A stretch of DNA of 64,000 bases from Casuarius casuarius (taxonomy: Eukaryota > Chordata > Aves > Casuariiformes > Casuariidae), in NCBI GenBank assembly GCA_003342895.1, contig PTFA01000005.1:2526274-2590273 (forward strand). Reading direction: 5' to 3'. Positions 12,794 through 25,780 of this stretch are shown here, piece after piece (the first letter of the stretch is position 1; each line of letters opens with the position of its first letter). The translations under genes and the position numbers were made by a program. Below the pieces are notes generated by a model. The model did not search any database. It saw only the letters and a program-made list of their open reading frames with translations, and was not told the DNA's origin.

Positions 12794-13560
12794 CTGTCCA
12801 TCTGAGCACCAGGCAAGGAAGAAACAGAACAAATACATTTTCAGTTAAAAAAAAAAAAAGGTGCAACACTGGCATAACTCAACAGACAACAGGCAGAGTC
12901 TGAAGTCCACTGTAACATTCGCTGCCAGCAGCACTCATGAACGTTACCTCACAAGGCCACCTTTGAAAATCCCAGTCCAGGTGGTCACTGTTTTCTGTGC
13001 TATGCCTACAGGGAGCTTTAATATCCACCTCTAAAGGTTTGCTGCTGCTGCTGAAAGGAGTCCAGAGGCAAATCAGTCACTCACCTTCCCAGAAACCGGA
13101 CTCTAACATGGCTGGAGCTTATCCTGAAGCTACAGATCTGGGCTGTGCAACAAGTTTGATGAAATGCTGAAGACCTCTGCCGCAATCATGGATGTCCACA
13201 CACAACAAAAATGAAGATTCAACAGCAGCATATGGTAGCTCAGTCTAATTGGTGCTGTATCAGGGACGTAATACAGGTGTCAGCATTTTCCCAAGCTCTC
13301 CCAGGACTGTGCACATATGTTAATTCCCTGGTGCATGCTAAAGCCCACACTCCCCTTCACTGCCACCTTTGCCAGGGCTAACTGAGGCTAACATGAAGCT
13401 ACTCAAGAAGGTTCAAGCAGCAGGAGGGCAGCTNGGGGAAATGGTGGGAAACGGTGACCCCAGCAGTATTTGTCAGGACTGACAAGANGGCTTAGAAATT
13501 GTCTTGCTCTGAAGGCTAACCAGCCCTTATAATGCTTTGGGGTGAGAAAGCTTCGCCCAC

Positions 13561-13644
13561 CTGAAGTTGCAGGGTGCAGCTGTCACGACTCTTTTTTCAT
13601 CAAGAAGAAAGCCTCCACAGCAGCGTTGATCCTCGTATCGTGGA
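13561..13644 (-). pseudogene. OVCH1: Protease 3 His exon remnant, His57 replaced by Pro
   Basis: The minus strand encodes RYEDQRCCGGFLLDEKRVVT then AAPCNFR, matching the S1 block CGGxLLDEKWVVTAAHC. The catalytic His codon is CCC (13572-13574), giving AAPC. The exon leaves in phase 2 at gtgggc, the same phase as the equivalent exon of protease 1, and joins the next exon in frame. The start is approximate. No exon carrying the IVGG part of this domain was found. Confidence 0.7.
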
Positions 13645-14744
13645 CTGGCCAGCTCAGGCCAGCACATCGGGGTGCCAGGCTGCTTTCGGCCCTCCTGAGC
13701 TCCCTGTGCAGCTCCCCCAGTGCTCCTGCGCTTGTCTCAGGCCCGAGCACAGGGAATGAATCTGCCACTGGAAATCTACATTTCTCTGGAAGTAATTCTC
13801 CATTGTTAGTCTTTTTTTAATTAGACATGGCTGGGTGCTCAAACACCAAACAAGCACCAGGCTTGTTCTGGATGGCTGTGTCCAACAGAAAGACCAATAG
13901 CCCTCCGGTGGGATTAAAGTGTCAGTGCTAGAGGCAGGTGCTCTAACTTCCTCTTCAAAATGACAAAAAATTGCCCATAAGTGCTATGCCAAAAAATAAA
14001 GACCTCAACTAATACCGGTTGAGCAAGGACCAGAACCTTGATCTCCCAAATTTGTACATGCTGGCCAGCATGTTGTAAGTGGTTCTCCATGGATTCTTCA
14101 GGAAGTCACATTCTGCAGGTGAGAAGCATTTCCTGAAACTTTTTTTTAGTCATAACTAATATTTATGAAGTGTTTCCATTACAGTAAGTCTCCATTTTCC
14201 AAAACTAGTTCACTAAAATGTTCCCAGCCAGTTCCAGTAACGAGTTGTACTCAGNGCATAAATAACCTGTATCCCACACCTCCAGCTTTCTCTGATCACA
14301 AGAGGTGCTAGCATGAGAAAGGAAAGAAACAAACCCAGAAGAGAACAGCATTTACTTTCCTCAGAAACTGGTAATGCAGAGGGTGAGTCCAGGAAAAAAA
14401 CTTTAACAAGAAATAAGTCAATTAAAAATTTATCATTGGAAGAGCTGGTTCATCTACTGGGAACTTTAAGGGCTAAGGCACAACAAATCCCTTATTCCTC
14501 ACTCTCAGTGATACCCTGGACTGTGCTATGGGACCTAACATTTTTATAATAGGCTCCTCTATCCCTTCTGCATGCCCCAGGAAAAGGCATGACCCATTAT
14601 AGTAAGAACAGCCAAGCTCTCAAGAAGAAATTAGCACAGGCAGATGAAACTGTTTGGCTTTCCACTTCCTGTTTATAGTGTCAAGTTCCAGATAATGGTT
14701 ATCAATTAATCAGAGGCCAGTTACAAAATATCATTCATTCTGCA

Positions 14745-14770
14745 TGCGTGCGTGCGTGTGTGTGTGTGTC
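14745..14770. repeat. (GT)n / GCGT microsatellite
   Basis: Three gcgt units run into about six gt units. It is a short simple repeat within an OVCH1 intron. Confidence 0.85.
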
Positions 14771-15012
14771 TTAAAGTGCGAACTGTGGAGTTAAAAGACC
14801 TACCCTCTAACGTGAAGTGCCTGGAGTGAGCACTGAGTTTTGAATCCACCTCAGTGCAGAAGAATATCTGCAAGTGGTCTCAGGACAATAGCTTTAGGGG
14901 CAGCAGTAGCACTATGATGAACATTACCGATGTTCCGGCCTGCAACCTTCAACACTATTTTAACAAGACGACTTTCTGGAATAGGCAAGGGAAGACCCAG
15001 AGCCTAACTTAC

Positions 15013-15175
15013 ATTGGCTTCTGAGTCCCAGCTCTTTTGGGTTGGCTGCTGATCCACTTCTATAAGAAAGATTTTGAAGCTTCGGTGTCCCATAGATTCA
15101 TCGGTCTTGAAATGCAGGGTCAGGAAGCTGCTGCTAGAGAACATGGTAACAATTTTTTCAAGCTGCATGAGTTTG
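15013..15175 (-). pseudogene. OVCH1: OVCH1 CUB3, C-terminal half
   Basis: It encodes KLMQLEKIVTMFSSSSFLTL, HFKTDESMGHRSFKI and FLIEVDQQPTQKSWDSEAN, the typical CUB ending (SSSxLTLHFxTDxSxxxxxFKI). The acceptor is cttgccccctag, the donor gtaagt (15007-15012), 163 bases, phase 2 to 0. No lesion. Confidence 0.72.
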
Positions 15176-16786
15176 CTAGGGGGCAAGAACAACAGCTGCA
15201 GTTGTAGCTGTCACCAAGTACAATATGACACACAGCCCCTATACTTATTATTTTCAGGAACAGACTTTTTAATCCAAGACATTTGTTACTCAAAGATATT
15301 AGTGGATACCAAGACTACCATGGTCAGCTCTGAGATGCTCCAGAGGTAAGTCTTCAATGGCCTATGAAACATCACTCCCTGTCCAGGTTAAAGAGCTGAA
15401 GCCTAGTTCAATGGTCAAATTATTCTTATACTCTCTGTGAATGTATATCTCTTATGCTTTAGTGAGATTAAATTAATAGCCTAAATGTCTGTGTGGGGTT
15501 TGAGACACATATGACCCAGAAAGGCAAGAAGCCATTTCAAGCACCACTTCAGTACCCAAAGATCCTGAGGCCCATATGGCCAGGTCAGCTTTGGTACTCC
15601 CAGCAGTAACCACTCAAAGTGGAATGAGAAAAGTACTAAGACACAGCGCTAAGGAAAAGGAGGCAAAAAAAAGGTATTGATAGAAGTATCCTCTCAGATA
15701 CATCCATGATTAGGTCTAGAGAGGAATACTAGAAGTCAAGAGCTGCTCGAGTCCAGGCCACTTCCACCTAACACGCCCTGGGCAACAGACCTGCTCTCTC
15801 CCCTTGCAAGAGAACCCTACTTGTTCGTACCACACAGACTTTCAACTTCAGGTATTTAATCAGATAGTGTTGCTCCCCTCTCTCCATCCATAATTGAAGA
15901 GGTGAAAGTCTGATGAATTTTAATGAGAGAAATTTAAATGCTAGAATTTACTTCTGAAGCCTGACACACTTGCCCAAAGCATGGACAAGCAGATGCACTC
16001 ACACAAGAAGGAGTGCAGGAAAGACAGGAAGAGAGGGGTCAGGGGAAGGAGATTAAAAATGGTTCAGGCTGCTAGGAACACAGAGCTGTTTGCTTTCATG
16101 ACACCAGGAGATTCAGACTGGACGCTTCCTTATAGTTCTGAGTTTCTTTGATCTGAGATATCAAAGCACTAGTTTGCTTAATGGTGCCAGGGTAGTACTA
16201 TCCACAGAGAAAAGTGACTGCTTCTGTCACCAGCTGTACCCTTGCTTGGGAAGGAAGAGAAATATGTAAAAAATTGAAGTTTTTTTTTATTATTATTCTT
16301 TAAAACTTAGACCTCAATTAACTGCACAGTTTCCTTTGTGTGAGGCAGAGGTATCAGCAGTGCCTGACAGTAGCAGCATCTACTAGATGAAGCAGCAGAA
16401 GAGAGATTATAGTAATAGAGACTGTGGGGACAGGGGATGCTTTTTTTTTTGGTAGAGCAGAATGGCAAGGGGCATACAAAGAGACGTCTAAGCCAGTATC
16501 TCTTGTTTACAGGTTTATAGCGGGGAATGAGCACAGAAGTTAGATTACTACTTATGTATTTAATCATCAGCACTCAAGATTCCTTCTGTATCTCATATTC
16601 TCAATAGCCATTTCCCTCTGGAATAGGTAGTTTTGAGAATCTAAATATTTAATACATCACTTGACATCTTCAAAACACCATCTAAACAGCATGTTGTGTT
16701 ATAGCACTATGTATTTCTCTTAGTTTTGGAATGACCTTTCTTTAGACTCTTGGCATGCACGCACACACCCCGCGCCCTCCTCCTCC

Positions 16787-16820
16787 AAAAAAAAAAAAAA
16801 AAAAGAAAGAAAAAAAAAAG
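16787..16820. repeat. A-rich tract
   Basis: Eighteen A bases, then gaaag and nine more A, in an OVCH1 intron. No associated element was recognised upstream of it. Confidence 0.85.
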
Positions 16821-19132
16821 TATGGCAGACTTACCATGTGATATTTCCTGGGCAGAGTAAGCCAGGAGAAAGCCTTTTGTGGCTGCCTCAGTTCTGGAAG
16901 TGAAGGTCACTGTCACCACTGAAACTCATGATTTTATGGGATAGGGCGAAGCACCACCACAGAATCTGCCTTCAAAATAGGTCAGGCAAAATAGGGATCT
17001 GAACCTTCCACTTTCCCATTTTTCTCCTGAGCCCACTAAGGCAGAACCTTTCCTTTTTAAAAGACTCTTAATGAACTCCTGATGACACTGTGCTTTTAAT
17101 TCACACACNGGACAGCACAACTCCAGAAAATAGCTTGCTATGTTTATAACCAAAATGCGAGGCCTTCTCCAGACTACTGGTTAAAGACACCCATTATAAC
17201 CACTGTGAAGCACTAGTGGCAAACACCTGGAGATCACACAAGAAAGCTACTCAGGCATGTTCTGGTGGCACTGGCTGANTTATTTTTCCATTGAACTACT
17301 TGGACTGCTCAGAAGATGTCCCTGCTCTGATGGGCAGGTCTTTCATACAAGACACTATGTGATGCCCACAGGACTGCAGGACATCCACATTCCCCCTGGG
17401 GAGTAAGTGACTTCCGTGACTTCGGTCTCACTTATATGAGATTCTTTAAGAACCTTATATCCATGAGCTCTTGGATATTTTAGAATTCCACTCTATGCTT
17501 CCTGCTCCAGATGCATAAGAGGCTTGCACACCTTCACTTCCTCAGTAACTCCTTTGTCAGGGTGGGTAGGTATCTCCTCTCACTCAGAGCAGTAGAAAAA
17601 GCTTCCCTTTCCTTGGCCTCATCGATATGACCTGTGCCTCCTGTTTGGCACGCAACTTCTGTTGTACACAGCAAGCTGTCATGCTGTGAGTTCAAGCCTG
17701 GGAAAAGCAACCCAGACAGACTCGCATTGTTCCAAGTTACAGCCATGTCACAATTAATTGCACACATTTGATTGCAACAGCATTTCTAGGAAGGGAAAGA
17801 CACTGAGCTAACTAAAGTAGCTACAAGTATTATCAGCAGACCCTCTAAGTGTGCGGAAGAGTGCCACGTTGAAGTCCCCATCTATCTGCACAGGAACGGT
17901 TCAGCTTGTTTCTTCCACCCCAGCGTTAAGGTGAGTTCCCTCTCACCTGTTAACTCTGGTTAGTCCAAGTCCTTTATATGCCATCAGCTGGCCATGACAA
18001 TTAGACTTCTTTCAGTCTGAAAGTCCAGGAAATCAAGCTGAATAATGGATATTAATTGGGCCATAGTTCTCCAGTGGCATCTGCAGCACAAAGCAAAAAA
18101 CTAAGTCTCAACCATAGCATATTCTACAATTAACTCTTTTTTCCTAGGGATAACCATCAAAATGTGAGCAAAGGGAAAACAGACTCCACTGATAGGTGCT
18201 TTCAGCTGTTAAGCCTGCTAATCTGCTTTTGGATTATTTTGGGGGGTTTGTGAATTTTCCAACCCTGTTCTCCCCCATCCGGCAATCATCCTCAAAGTTT
18301 TAACTCATGCTGACGTTAAAACCCAAGGCTATATTCTGAGTTTCTCAGTAAAAGTGACCTGGTTTAGAGACAGTCACCCGCTGACTTCAGTTGCTCCCTG
18401 GCTCCAAGGACAAAGAAAAGAAAGAAGTCAGGCTGTTTCTATATGCTGGCAGGGGAGTAGGTATAAGAATCTAGTCGAATATATCCAAACCTGAAAAACT
18501 GCCAGCCATAGGAAATGCTATTACATCATAGCCTTGAGTGTGTGCTGGAGGAAGCTCAAGGGAGCTCCTGTTCAGAGGGAAAGCTTGAGTGATGGCCTTA
18601 TTTTTGATAGTATTTTCCTCTATCCTGCATATAAATAGTTCTGATACTTAAACTGTTGTTCTCAGATGTAATAGGCATACTTTCAGAAATTTTTTATGTA
18701 TGCTTTTATAAATAGGTTCTTGGAGGAGGATAGCTGTGAAGTGCTCTAAGAGCTCCTTACTACATCTTCCATTTCCCCTCTCTCTCCCACCTCAGAGAGA
18801 ACTGACATGCTATACTGAAGATTTTTTTCCAAGCAAAAAAATACACCTAGCACATTCCTTTAATCTAAAAGTCTTTGCCTGGAAAAATTGCTAGTTTATT
18901 TGGTTATAAAAAGGCATTTTTGTCCAAGTGTTTGGGGTTGGAGTGGGGCAGGGATATTTTTCTAATCCAAGAGCAATGATGATCTTGCACATAAACCCTC
19001 TTCTACAAGCAGGGGGTAGTTAAACAGGCCCTCTTCCCTAGAGCATTAGCCATCATTACTGGTGGGATGTAAGACGACAAGGTCTACACAGAAGAGCCAT
19101 TATCCAAAAAATGTTCCCTGCAGAGACATTAC

Positions 19133-19262
19133 TTAATTGTGAAGATATTTGGAGAACAAGTTCCAGACATTCAAATTCACCAAAAGAACTCATCTACCTC
19201 CCAAGGGTTCACGTGGATTTCCCAACTGCACCTCGTGTCTACCAGGATGTCAGTGTGGATGC
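19133..19262 (-). pseudogene. OVCH1: OVCH1 CUB3 exon, two nearby frameshifts
   Basis: After the acceptor tttcctagacag the frame reads IHTDILVDTRCSWEIHV, a CUB C-x-W-x-I signature, and later SGTCSPNIFTI, the C-x-x-x-x-F-T-I block. Between them GAGTTCTTTTGGTGAATTTGAATG gives two TGA codons in the main frame, but FGEFE in a shifted frame, as if one T had been gained and one A lost within about 15 bases. The exon is 130 bases and leaves in phase 2 at gtaatg, matching the next CUB3 exon. The exon encoding the start of CUB3 was not found between 19.3 and 25.6 kb. Confidence 0.6.
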
Positions 19263-22200
19263 CTGTCTAGGAAAAATGCTTCGACATAACTAGTTTGTAA
19301 GTTCTATAATCACAATAAGTTACATCTATACAAAGACAATGCAGAGGGGAAGAGATAGAGACACATTGAGGAAAGGGGATATTAGGAAAAGGAACACTTT
19401 CTCAAGTTGGAGATTTTTAAGCACACTTAATACAACCTCTGCAAGATCTAGCCTTCAGCATTCTTCCACCATTCCTTTCCAATTACTTCNCCCGCCACAC
19501 CATTTACATTTTGTGTTGATGCGTTCCAACTAATTCCTTTTGCTTTCAAGATGCTCCTACTCCCTATGTTGTAAAAACTAGGAACTAAGCATTCCTTAGT
19601 CACCTTCCCCCGCCATCCATAGCAGTCTAAAGCCACTAACCTTTCTCTGCTGTTTATGATAATAATAAAAAGCCTCAGTGTTTTGTTCTTTACCCCTTCA
19701 GACACTGACATCTTTGTTTGCATTTTTCATGGCTAAGAACATACTACAACTTTACAATGTTTCAGTAGTAGTAGCTAAATTAGAGCCTATCACCTGTGCA
19801 TGTATAGGTATGGTTGTTCTCCTTTCTGTCCCAAGATTCCGACACAGTAAAGGAAAGGATTGATTTTATTTATACATAAATATTTTCATGCTATACAGTT
19901 TGCGCAGTAGTCAGGAAAGCCAGTTTTCGAGTTGCCATTTCAAACAGATGTAGGAGTATGTTACTGCCCTGCATCTTCCTCTCTCTTCCACTTTTCCATC
20001 TCTCCTCCATTTCCCCTGCTCTGCACACAGAGCCTTTTAAAGAGGAAGCAAGCAGCATTCCATCCCTGCACTTTGCAGTGGGTGAGCATTCACCTGCTGT
20101 GCTCCTGCCCCAGCCACACCCCCCCTCCAGCCTGGTTTTACTTGATTAGATCACTGTATACAGTGTGCATGCACACCTGTGAACAGAGGCCTCCAAAAAA
20201 ATCTAAGCTTTTTGTAGAACAGCATTAAATCTCTTGCCTTTATTTTTCTTTAGTCTCTCTTATTTCTGCAGCTTGTGCTATTTAGACCACATTTCAGTGA
20301 GCAGGCTGTTCCTCGGCAGGGTTAGGAGCAACACATGGGAAGGCTGTAGTGTTCTGTAGAGAAAATATGTCATCTTCTAGTGCAAGAGAGTCACACCCCT
20401 ACTCCTGACCTTAACATTGTCATTTATTCCATTTCCAAGACTTATGTAATACATACTGTCTTTGCACTTCACTGTAGGTGGAGAGATTTCTGGGGGTACA
20501 GAGGAAGTGGGTTGACTTTGAGTAAGAAACTGCTAGTGTAGGAGGTCACAGGTCACTTGTATGGACAAGTCTCTTCCATAACACAGCTTGCCTGAATACC
20601 ACAGCTTATTTCTACATAGCATCTTTTACCATTTGTGCTAGAGGACCACTCTCTCATCAAGTCAATGCAGTATGCTCACAAAGGGATTGAGGGGATTAAG
20701 CCAATTTTACACCCAGATAGCCTGGGCTCTGAAGTTTAATTTAAGGCTGCAACAGAGCCATACAACTGGAGATGAAATACTTTCTGAAACCAGCCCAAGC
20801 AAAAGTGAAAAATTTCTAGGACTGAATGGCCTCAAATGGATTATTTATTGTTACCTAGCACTTTTCTTCCTCTTTGGCTCTCTTCATATATTCCAAGAAA
20901 CTCCTCCTGGCAGTTCAGTGATGTTGGTATTGACAGATGCTTTACTATGATCTTTGCCATGCCCGTCAGACATTCAGAGCTTGTGAGAGCTCTCCACTTC
21001 CCACGTATCCTGATGAGGAAGGAGCTGAGATAAAGCCCCTGGGCTCTTCTGACTCCACTTCTGACACGCATTCTGTGAATAAATGTGCAATTCAAAGATA
21101 AAAGCATCGAGAAGACAGTAAGACCTTTCTACAAAGTCTGCCAGTTCTGCCCATGATTGAAGGTAAATAAAATCAGCAGGAAACGGTAATGGCCTGCTGG
21201 AACTTTGAATATTCTGATATAATTGGCAAAAGCATAGCTACTGGCACCATTGGAAAGGGACACACTTAATCAGCAACAATGAATGGATCTGTTAACAAGT
21301 CTAACTCTACACTGGCTTTTTTTTTTTTTTTTTTTTTTTTAAAGAGTTCCCATCAACAATATTCAGTCATTATTTAGACTACAATATGCAGACTGGCACA
21401 AGCCTAAAGGAATTTAAGTGTACAGTGTCAAAAGGTAAGTCCTGCCACCTTAGGCTCAGAAACCCAGGCAGCAGAGGCAAGCTAAACAGTGCAACAGGGT
21501 GAGATGCCAGGCCTTAGAGAAAAGCAGGCTTGCTTGCGAATTCAGTCAGAGCATCATTCTGAACTGTGATTCAAATCAGTGCCTGGAAAACAGATAGCAG
21601 GTTGGCCACGCACCCAGGCTAACAAGCCAACCAAGCTCAAGGGTTCTCACTGCTGAGTCTGGAAGAAACGTGGTTTGTTTTTTTAATATTGACCTTGTGA
21701 CCAGCCTTTGACAAGAGTTATGAAATACTATGAAATATCATGCTTTTGTCTGCACATTCTCTGGTTCTCTAGAAACACAGCAACAGAGCTGGGTTAGCTT
21801 GCGCACACAGCACACTCAGATTCAACACTTGTTAAATAAGAGACCAAATCAACAGGGAAATATCTGGAAGCATCTGAGTAGTTATAGCAGTGCAGGAGGA
21901 GAGAAAACAAGATCACTAACAAGAACTGTGTGTCCCTTTAGTACCTAGCATAATGGGGTTGCTTGCCTCTCAAGGCAGCAATTTTTAAAGTCATACCCTC
22001 TGTAGAACAGCTTTAATTCTGTGCAAGTATATTTCCTCCTACACCAACATTTATGAGCTTTCTGCTAGGATGAGGCACTGGCACCTGCGACTGTCTCTGC
22101 GTACCTGTCACAGATGCCAACAGAACAGAGGGGGAGAGGGAAGAGGGAGACCTGAGCCCTTTGGCAGCCTGGCAATCCTTCAAGCACCAAAGTGAGAGGA

Positions 22201-25200
22201 GAGGAGCATTTTTCTCTCAGGGAGGTACTATGGCATGAACAGCACTGCACAGCAGAGATGCAGCTACTATGAGGGTGCATACAAGCCCAGGTACATGCGG
22301 GGAAGTACAGCTTGGCTTGACTCACAGTGGAAGAGAGCTCAGCCAAGCTGAATTATGGATAGGGCGCCCTTCCTCCAGAAAAGCTGGCCTAAAATAATTC
22401 TACCATTACAATCAAGATTAAAAAGCAAGGAGTTAGTCTCACACCTTTGCACAAGGGCAAGGCAATGGCTCCTACACACATGCTCCATCCTTCTGGGAGG
22501 AACCAGGCCCTGCACTTGCAGAAGACAGCGGGGAAGGGCAGCACAGGCATGGGGAAGGACAGTAAAGCCGATCACATCAAGGCATGACAGCTTTTCCCAC
22601 AGTTCATTTTAAGAACTGTTTTGGCATTCAGGGTCACCCTCAATTCAGGTCATTCCAGCACCTTGTGCTTGCCTCAGCTTTGAGCTCACCCATGGGTGAG
22701 CTGCTCCTGTTGAGGCAGGAGCCTGGGTGCTTTTCCAGAGCTTCTACAAGCTCAGCACTGGGGTGCTGTGCTGACGTTCCTCCCACAGTGCTTCGCCTTC
22801 CTGGGGAAGGAAAGCATCCCCACCTCCTGTTGCATTATCACTTCAGGGGGCCTATTTTTATTTCAGTGGCCTGATGTCTCAGAGCACCAGCAAGGATGCC
22901 AATTAGAAGAACAGGAGCACACACACTGCATGCCAACACCCTCCTTATTGCACAAGTCAGCAAGCAGAGCTGGTAACACATTCCCTCCCAAACAGATTGC
23001 TTTTTAAAGCCATGAACAATAGCATTCACTGACTTGTCACCAGAGCTAGTGTCACCTGACTCCTTGAGGGTACTTCAGTCTTTTCATCACTCTTCCAAAA
23101 GGATCACAACATCAATTGTGTAGAAACATTTAAATGCTTAATAAGCAGGAGGAAGCACATCAAGAAGATAGGATTGTTTGTATGCCTGCTGTTGCTATTT
23201 AAGCATGAGAGTATGCCTCACCCATGATCTGGGCTCTGGTCAAGCTAAGTGCAAGTGTAAACAGATCTTAAGTAATAGCCTCTGCCCTGAGAAATTCAGA
23301 ATCCAAAAGAGAGAAGATTAAAGAAATAGACTATCACCCCATTTCATAGATTGTAAGGTAGAAGTAAAGGAGACTAAGCAGCATAGCCAAGGGCACAGGA
23401 AACCTGTAGCAACAATGTTAATGGATCTGTTATTCAGAGCAAGCCTATTGCTTCTAGCCACAACAGGGTCTTTTCTCTAGGCTACACTCAGTCTCCCTCT
23501 CCTCCCTCTCCCAGTGAATGTGCCAACACTTTTTGAGGACGAAAACCTGCGTTTTAAATCACACACTCCATTTGCACTGAGATGTTTGGGGGTCTTGCAC
23601 TTGTTATCAGGCACTGTCCAGAACTGCTCAAACTGAGTCAGCTCCTCCATTCTCTGCAAAGCAAGTGCTGCAGCCCCTTGTGCATGACAACTACATGCAG
23701 TTATACAGAGGCAAGGAGTCATTACCTTGTTTACATGCCTCTCCCACAGTTTGTGCACTTTGTGGGCAAGCTGGTTGGCCATTCCCATGCTGAGATCCCA
23801 AGTCCACCGTTGCTTCCCTGCGATGTGCTCTGTTCACCATCTGAAGAGGCACAACACACTTACAGACAATTTAACACAGAGCTTACCGAGCAACATTCAT
23901 TATGGTCAAACACTTCCTGCAATGGGAAGGCTATTTTACTTGTGTGAAAGTCAGATACAGGAGCCAACAGTCAGTACCTGGCTCAAAGAGCCCTTGGAGC
24001 TTTGAACCTTTTGCATGAAGCTGCATGTAAAGAATACATATGCAGTACTAAAGCCTCCACCACTGGCAAGGATTTACAGCTAGAGCTGTACAATTCCTCT
24101 GCATAAACTGCCTGACCTACAGTAAATCCACAAAAGCCATCACAGCTAATAGCCAATGGTCAGCAGCCAGTTGCATTTGATCCAAGCAAATGGAAGATAT
24201 CTCCAGCCAGCTCTCAGCTTATTTGTAGACATGATCTGGCTACTATACAAGTGATTAGTTTTTTTTAAAATAGATTTAGTTAGTTTAGCAGAAAGTTCTC
24301 ATACTTAGTTCACACCTGTACTAACATTTCTATTTTAGGTCAATGTGGGACTAAGAATGACCCTGCAAGGGAAAAGTGAGATGACAGCAGTGTGAATGGA
24401 GCATTATCCACAGTATTCTTTTCTTTAGTATACACTTTAATTTCCTGTTCATAACTGCAACACTCTTTATTTAGGATACAGCAAAAATGTATTCCTGTTA
24501 CCAGAAATCCTCCATTTTCCATTAGCAGAAATATAATAAAATACAGGATGGGTAGGAACATGAAAACTCTGTCCAGGATTAGCTCTTTCCTCTCTTTCCC
24601 AAGAAATGCTGTGGGACAATCAAAGCTATTCACTAAAGAGAGAACTACATTCTTGGCTCTATGTGTGCACATGCAGGCAACGGAGAGGGATAAGACTTTG
24701 GAAGACAAATGTTTGGCATCAGCTTTTTCCCAGTGCAACTACTTTGAGCCAAAGTCCAAAGTGAAACATTTCTCTTGAATGACAGATCAGTTTGTTTAAC
24801 ATGGGGAAAAGAAAAAAGGCTTGAAGCAATTTGGTGGCTCTTTGGGATCTCTCAAAAAACATTCCATCAGATTAAAGAAATTGAAGCAGTAGATTTCTCC
24901 ATTTGCCAATGAAACTACAGAGCTAAGATACCCTTGGCTAGGGGAACTTCAGCAGGAATGAAACTGCTGGGAAAGAGAAGCAGAGGGCTGGTGCAGGAAA
25001 GAGTGTGACAGTGCTGGAGGTCATGTAAGTCAGCTCAAAAACAATTTTGCTCCCCTCATTTCTGTACGTAAGAAACATCAATTTAAGGACATGGGCCTCT
25101 TCTTTTTGTAAGTGGCCTATCACTTCTGTAGACAAGATCAGTCCTTATTCACTACTTCATATTATAAATTATTCTAACACTTCTCTGGAGAAATTTATCC

Positions 25201-25623
25201 TACAGAGTGAATGTAGTGTTATTTATATCTAGATACCCCCACACACCAGTTCAGTTTATGGTGTTGTCCCGAACTGTTCTGTATATCAAAGCCTGAGTCG
25301 GGGTGGAATTTTCAGCAGCAGCTTCTTTTTACTGAGGAAACTGTCCATCTAAAGATTATATTCAATCTGAGAGGCAGAAGTGTTAAATACATGTGTTATA
25401 CTACTAAAAAATCCCATTCCAATTTCCACCAAGTTTTGTTTAGGAGAAAGGGATGAGGAAGAGGAGGACTTCCTGCAGGAAGTTAGTGACACCACCTGTA
25501 TTTTTTTTTTTCCCTCCTCCCAGGTTTCCTCAGAAAACCTACCAGAAGAAGACTCAATGTACTTGGACTATTTTCTACAAAGGGCTACTCAGGACATACC
25601 TTGTTTAGGCAAAGAAAACTCAC
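19263..25623. other. OVCH1 region without recognised exons
   Basis: This 6.4 kb stretch lies between the last protease-2 exon and the recognised CUB3 exon. The exon for the start of CUB3 should be here, but I could not identify it on the minus strand. It holds only the T24 tract and short chance frames. Confidence 0.5.
21317..21340. repeat. T24 homopolymer
   Basis: Twenty-four consecutive T bases in an OVCH1 intron. It could be the poly-A end of a minus-strand insertion, but no target duplication or element body is evident. Confidence 0.85.
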
Positions 25624-25780
25624 CTTTCATCGTTAGTCTGATCCAGTCCAGAAAAGTCCTCACCCTTGAATAGACTCCTGGTTTCCCTGGCCTGGTACAG
25701 CCAATTCCCCGGCTGGCAAGGCCATAAAGAATAAATGGTCCATTTTCCTTGTTGCAAACCAAAGGGCCACCAGAACCGCC
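25624..25780 (-). pseudogene. OVCH1: OVCH1 exon 17: protease 2 Ser exon, Asp194 lost
   Basis: The exon starts [14 protein letters not shown] instead of GDSGGP: the catalytic Ser remains but Asp194, which pairs with the new N-terminus on activation, is Gly. It continues [19 protein letters not shown] and [18 protein letters not shown], ending at gtgag in phase 1. The frame is open. Together with the lost IVGG site in exon 13, this means protease 2 could not be activated in the standard way. Confidence 0.86.
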
